NCBI GenBank assembly: GCA_013350335.1
Contig: CM023534.1
Location: forward strand, 13,240,302-13,304,301
Source of the DNA: Chimonanthus salicifolius
Taxonomy: Eukaryota > Streptophyta > Magnoliopsida > Laurales > Calycanthaceae
DNA length: 64,000 bases
Reading direction: 5' to 3'
Shown: piece by piece, positions 59,377 through 64,000 of the stretch
Layout: each line of letters begins with the position of its first letter
Position numbering within the stretch: the stretch's first letter is position 1
Notes under the pieces: generated by a model
Databases searched by the model: none
Told to the model about the DNA's origin: nothing
The model's input: the letters and a program-made list of their open reading frames with translations, nothing else
Position numbers and translations under genes: made by a program

Positions 59377-60399
59377 CTGCAAAGAATGCAACCAATTAGC
59401 AATTGACAAAATCGTAAAACGACAAAAGAAATCCAAATACATAAAAAATATATGTTAACGTGCAGATGAAAAAACAGAACACAAAAATGAAGTGGAGAGT
59501 TCTTCTAGCAGAACGACCAGTTCTTGGACAATCAGACGAACTCTTCAGGATAGGTTCTTGGCACATTAGTGTTCATCAGTCTCACCAGAAAACAAGTGAA
59601 TATGGTTGTTCTCTATGTCTACAAGATGCAATATGAATGGAGCACTTAGTCCACTACCAACTTTCAATGACTGTCTGGAATTCCTTCTTCAGCCTTTTTG
59701 TGATCTTTTAGATCTCTCAGGCAATGCCTAATGAAGTATACTCCTCCATGTCTCTCAACACATGTATTTCAGCACATGTACTATTCTAATTTATTAAAGG
59801 ATTGATTAGGATCTGTCGAATCTGTTTTTTTTCTGATTGATTGTGAATCCGTAGAATTAAGGGAAGCATCATCTCCTGTAATTGTGTACAATGTGTTATT
59901 TATGCCTATCCTATAAATGAAGTGAAACAAAAAAAGGTATGCAGTTATTTTTTTCTCAAACATCAGTCTCTCCTTCCATTTTTTTCATTTTCTGCTGCAA
60001 AACTTATCGAAGTCTGAATTTATGTAGGCTTGATACTGTGATGGTTCTAGCTACAATAATAATGCAAATTTATGGAGGGAAAGGAATGGAAGAACCTTTT
60101 CAAATAAGATTCAATTGTCCTAGCAGGCAATAGATGTAGTAAAGCATAGAGCAATATCTTGGACACTCAAACTCAAGGATTTTAAGGTACTTACGGTATC
60201 ACTCAAAGAGGAGTTACTTATGGTGTCTAAAGTAAGGGTTGGAACAAAAGTTTGGTCTGAGTTTTGATGTATATGGTTGGTCTGTTTTCAGCATCCTTCA
60301 GGTGTCTATTGCTGGGCACTTGGTTGTCTTCTTCCCATCACTGTTGCGGATATCATATGGGCTGCTTCTGTGGTTATTTTTTTAATAACATTGGCAATT
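59377..60399. other. Intergenic DNA
   Basis: No gene was confirmed. Any upstream exons of the candidate gene would have to lie here or beyond, and none were recognised. Confidence 0.35.
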
Positions 60400-60600
60400 A
60401 TTTAATTGGTGAATGAAGGTTGGAGAATCATAAGACAAAGAAAAGAGAACTGGCGAGAGAGCTTGATAACCTTAAACATGGACAACATGCCCAGTAGCAC
60501 TTCAAGCAAGCAGATGCATTTTGCTTTCAATCACTTTGGAATTGTAAGAGATATATTCATTCAAAGGAAGGACTGGGCCTATTTGCCTTCATGCAACAAA
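60400..60600 (+). mobile_element. LINE ORF1-like RRM fragment
   Basis: The frame at 60406-60630 contains DNMPSSTSSKQMHFAFNHFG followed by IVRDIFIQRK, which resembles the RRM-type segment of plant LINE ORF1 proteins (the F-x-x-FG-x-VRDVFIPRK pattern). Only this fragment is present. Confidence 0.4.
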
Positions 60601-60750
60601 AGGATGGAAGTGAAGAATGAGAGTGGTTAACAGGATTAAAAATCCATACCAATGTTGAAGAGTCTCCGAAAGGGAGGCACAAGAATATAGCAATTACAAT
60701 TGCATACAGAACGCTGGAGCAGAAGGATGATGCAATGATCAAGGGGCTAA

Positions 60751-61139
60751 TCTTGTCAAAACAAATACAGAACATGAGCCAAGTAAATCCAGTGGGGATG
60801 TGTGCAGAACTAAGACCAACTGATGGGGCATGAAGTCAGCTCATGGCCCACTAGCAGCACAATTCGCCTCAGAAAGACCGATATGCTATGTTGACTAGGG
60901 ACAGACATGGGAACAGAAACGGACACGAGAAATGGGGACATGACATGGCATTTTTCGAAATCTAGGACAAGGGAACGGGGACCGCATGGGGTGTGTGTGT
61001 GTGTCTTGTCAAAACAAATACAGAACACGGGCCAAGTAAATCCAGCGGGCATGTGTGCAGAACTAATACCAACTGATGGGGCATGAAGTAAGGTCATGGC
61101 CCACTTGCAGCACAATTCGCCTCAGAAAGACAGATATGT
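60751..61139. repeat. Direct duplication, 253-bp period
   Basis: About 137 bp starting TCTTGTCAAAACAAATACAG is repeated at 60751 and 61004, over 90% identical by eye. Each copy is followed by a TG-rich tract or a GGGGAC/ACGGACAC-type word cluster. Confidence 0.75.
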
Positions 61140-61156
61140 GTGTGTGTGTGTGTTGT

Positions 61157-62262
61157 TGATGCAGGACCAAGTATAGGGTGACCCTAAATGCCTATATTTG
61201 GTTCCCTAAATATTAGGAGGAATGAAAATAATGTACCCTAAATCTAAATGGGCTGAAATTAATAACTCAATTAATAATGAAAATTAATTAATATAAAGTG
61301 GACACAAATAATCATGCAAATATCAAAAATATAATATGTTTATTGGGAATAATGGGTTCATGGTGGTCAAAATGGCACTTTGGTAATTGATAAAGAAAGG
61401 CTAATCTATTGGGACTTAGAGGCATATGGTTTAAGATAAAGAAAAAAAGGAAGTTAACAAGGAAAGAAAGACACAATGGCTTTACACATGTAGAAAAGAG
61501 GCACGGATAGAAAGAGGAAGCGAGAGAAGAAAGGATGCGACAAAGGGACGGAAACAACGGAAGGGGCGGAAGAGGAAGAAGGTGGAAACAACACAAGTAA
61601 TTGGATTTAGGGGTTACGGCAGCACAGATGGAATGTATTCAAGAGTGACGGCAGCAAGAGGAAAGGGGACGGCAAGGCTAAAGGGCCTTCTTTGGGGATC
61701 AGCCAAGGTAAAACAAAGAATAAGACAGGTGGCGACACCAAATCTGGATTTTGGATGGAAACGGGAGCAATAGGGAAGAGATATGGGACTGGAGACAAGG
61801 GTAGGGGCTTAGGGAATCTCGGCTAGAGGAAAAGGGGTTTTTGGAGGGCTACGGTAGCAGGTGCATGGCTTGACTTGGATTCGGATAACCAAAGAAAAGG
61901 AAAAAGATAAAGGGGAAGAGAGAAAAAAGAAGATAAGATGTGACCTAGAGATGGAAAGGATGGCCTCACGCCAGGCTTCACGCCAAAAGGGGTCTCACGC
62001 CAAAGGAATCGCTCTCAAGTATTTTTGTCGCACAAGCAGCGGAAGAAAACTTCAATTTCATTCATCGATTGTTAACTCCAAAATAGGGTTACAAGGCTTT
62101 ATAATAAACACAATTCTCAAATGACCAAAATACTCCAAGTACAAAAAGACTAAATTACCCCTGAATAATTAAATAAATTCCAAATAAATTAAAACTCTTA
62201 AAAATACAATAATGCCAACAAAGTAAAAATAAAATCCTAATTATGGAAATTGCTCCGTATCA
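61157..62262 (-). mobile_element. Solo LTR of family D in a TG microsatellite, 5-bp TSD
   Basis: On the minus strand it runs from TGATACGGAGCAATTTCC to GGTCCTGCATCA, 1,106 bp, and is flanked by GTTGT at 61152-61156 and 62263-62267. A (TG)n tract lies on both sides, so the insertion was at the edge of a TG microsatellite. A TATA-like TTATTATAAAGCC lies near 62100, and a long purine-rich block fills 61430-61990. No internal region or primer-binding site is attached. Confidence 0.8.
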
Positions 62263-62690
62263 GTTGTGTGTGTGTGTGTGTGTGTAAACCCTTTCTCTTA
62301 TAAGCTCCCGAAAGAAAGAAAGAAAGATGAGCAATAGAGATCAGTTTCTGCTGCAGCTCATTTCAGCTTCTGCTCTCTCTCCGCGTCTTGGGGTTTTACA
62401 ATTTTATTATTTAAAAGGAAAAAGAAGTCATGGGAAGGCAGTCGTGTCCACCAAGTTCCCGTGCACGTTCCGTCCTCGTACTATGTCCGCATGTGCATGT
62501 TAGGCCAGTAGACGTGTCCGTGAATCAGAACCGACATGCCATTTTCTAGATTATTATAGATTTTAATTGCTTGTTCATGTTTTCTGATCCAAATATATAT
62601 TTTTTAAATAGATCCAATTCTTATCTAAATAGCACATACATTAGCTTCTTTTGTTATCAAGTCATAGGTACACATATATAGGCAAATGAT
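62263..62690. other. TG microsatellite and intergenic DNA
   Basis: The right part of the (TG)n tract is at 62264-62285, followed by (AAAG)n near 62310. No gene was seen. Confidence 0.45.
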
Positions 62691-64000
62691 CCAGTGCAAC
62701 CCATTGCAAGATGTGACCTACTCTTTTTCCCTTTAAATGTGGGGCCCAGTCTTGATGGAATGTTCTGTATCCTTCGACACATCAATGGCTCTGATACAGC
62801 AGCTATTAGTTTTATATTTTTTAGAATAAATTAGGTATATTTTCGTGATTTTTAATAATCGTCATATTTTGAGTCCAATACAATGTCCAAATTACATGAA
62901 ATTGGATCTATTGGATAGGTTCTTGGCTTATCTTTCAAATAAGGCCCAATTGATGCTATTTTGACATTAATTAAAGAAGTTATAGTCAATTTTCTGATAG
63001 GGGTTATTTTGGTTGCAATTTTATTATTATTTATGTCTAACTCAGTTTTGTGTATTTAGAATGATTACTTTTAGTAAGTTCAGTCATTAGAAAGTTAAGA
63101 TGTATAGGGATTATGAGATCTTTGTAATTAGTAAGCTTCACTAGCAAATATTTAGTTTCTATTTGTAATTAAATCAATTATTTATAAAAGAAAAGAAGAG
63201 GAAAATAAAAGGATGACACTTTAATCATGAGTAATGTGGATTTGATGTTTTATCCATTCTTGTGCTTGCTTTTCCTTTTATTTCGTTTGTTTTGAGAGTG
63301 GTTGTGCATTAGAAACCTTAGATCTTTGAGTTGTAGCCTTGGGAGAGACACTAGACTACATCAATTGGTGATCAGAGCATTCAATCCTTGAAAGCTTATT
63401 GTGTTTCCCCTGATAGTGATGCAACCAAAGGAGATGCATGCTAAAAAGAGGGGTGGAAGACCAAGGTATGATTGGGGTGATCGAGCCAACAATCTAGAAG
63501 ATCATAACCACCATCGCTTTAGAGACTTCGAAAGACAAGCAATGGGATTGTCCAAGCAATTTGACCACATTAAGGCAAGATCTAAACCATCAGATCTTGA
63601 GGATAGTGCTCAAGATCCGAGAGGAGATTTTGACAAATCCGATTTCTTTCACCCTTTTTATGGTTGTGCATCATGCAAATATCATATTATGAAGAATTTT
63701 GGCAATTCTAATCGAATGGCCAAGAACCCATCGTCAATGTAGATTGGTCAACATTGTCGATCTATGAAGAGAACCAGTCAATGAAATGTACCCGATTGAC
63801 TTTCCATCATACTCTCAAATTCAACCATTGGAAAAGAAACCCTAGCAAGAAGATCTAGATTATGTCTCAAAGATGGTGAATGTGAAGGATGCATTTGTAA
63901 GAATATTAAGATCCATATTGAGAAAGTTTTCTTTGCACATTCCTATATCCAGGTGGGTTATAATAATTCATTGATTTCATGGCTGACTCAAGATCTTCAA
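62691..64000 (+). mobile_element. 5' end of a Ty3/gypsy-like retrotransposon, cut by the window edge
   Basis: An LTR-like region with a TATA-like TTATTTATAAAAG near 63178 ends at CTACATCA (63363). Next comes TTGGTGATCAGAGC (63365-63378), an initiator-Met primer-binding site with one extra G compared with TGGTATCAGAGC. A gag-like frame then runs from 63419 (MQPKEMHAKKRGGRPRYDW) to 63742, with an RFRDFERQ segment, and is stopped early. The LTR start is not defined. The rest of the element lies beyond 64000. Confidence 0.6.

Noticed and set aside
56154..62262. One full-length retrotransposon with LTRs at 56.2-57.3 and 61.2-62.3 kb
   Set aside because: The second LTR has its own GTTGT TSD on both sides and there is no primer-binding site or polypurine tract next to either LTR.

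Overview
This is a piece of a plant nuclear genome. Spliced genes with GT-AG introns, a BEL1-like homeodomain gene, a SAUR gene and a plant LRR receptor-like gene place it in a flowering plant. A 6-kb intron and many small transposons suggest a medium-to-large genome; I cannot name the species. Most of the window is AT-rich, repeat-laden intergenic DNA.

Genes. (1) On the minus strand at 6.2-9.4 kb lies a leucine-rich-repeat receptor-like pseudokinase of the Arabidopsis At1g34420 type. (2) On the minus strand at 10.9-19.3 kb lies a BEL1-like (TALE) homeodomain transcription factor in four coding exons, with a 5,985-bp first intron. (3) On the plus strand at 26.5-29.6 kb lies an intact three-exon gene for a 111-residue plant protein of unknown function, with a TRIM retrotransposon in its second intron. 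(4) On the minus strand at 32.8-33.1 kb lies a single-exon SAUR (small auxin-up RNA) gene. (5) A tentative chain of five short phase-compatible exons lies on the minus strand at 58.3-59.4 kb. Genes 1, 2 and 4 carry one- or two-base indels that break the frame while the protein downstream stays well conserved. This looks more like consensus indel errors than decay.

Repeats. The window is rich in non-autonomous transposons whose borders can be read directly from target-site duplications (TSDs). There are three families of short hAT-type elements with 8-bp TSDs: family A, full of the palindrome ATCGGCCGAT; family B, with GGGCCGGCCC termini; and family C, about 370 bp. There is also a 1.4-kb hAT-type element holding a roughly 340-bp-arm hairpin, a Stowaway-like MITE, and two copies of a palindromic element. 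Retroelements include two TRIMs, four tRNA-derived SINEs of which two have clean long TSDs, two LINE insertions with TSDs and shared 3' tails, a degenerate LINE ORF2, two solo LTRs with 5-bp TSDs, and the 5' end of a Ty3/gypsy-like element running off the right edge.

Several insertions are nested, which gives relative ages: a family B MITE inside a TRIM LTR, a solo LTR inside a family C element, and a solo LTR at the edge of a TG microsatellite. No transposase gene, CRISPR array, rRNA or functional tRNA gene was seen. The genes are unrelated neighbours and nothing suggests that they act as one pathway.
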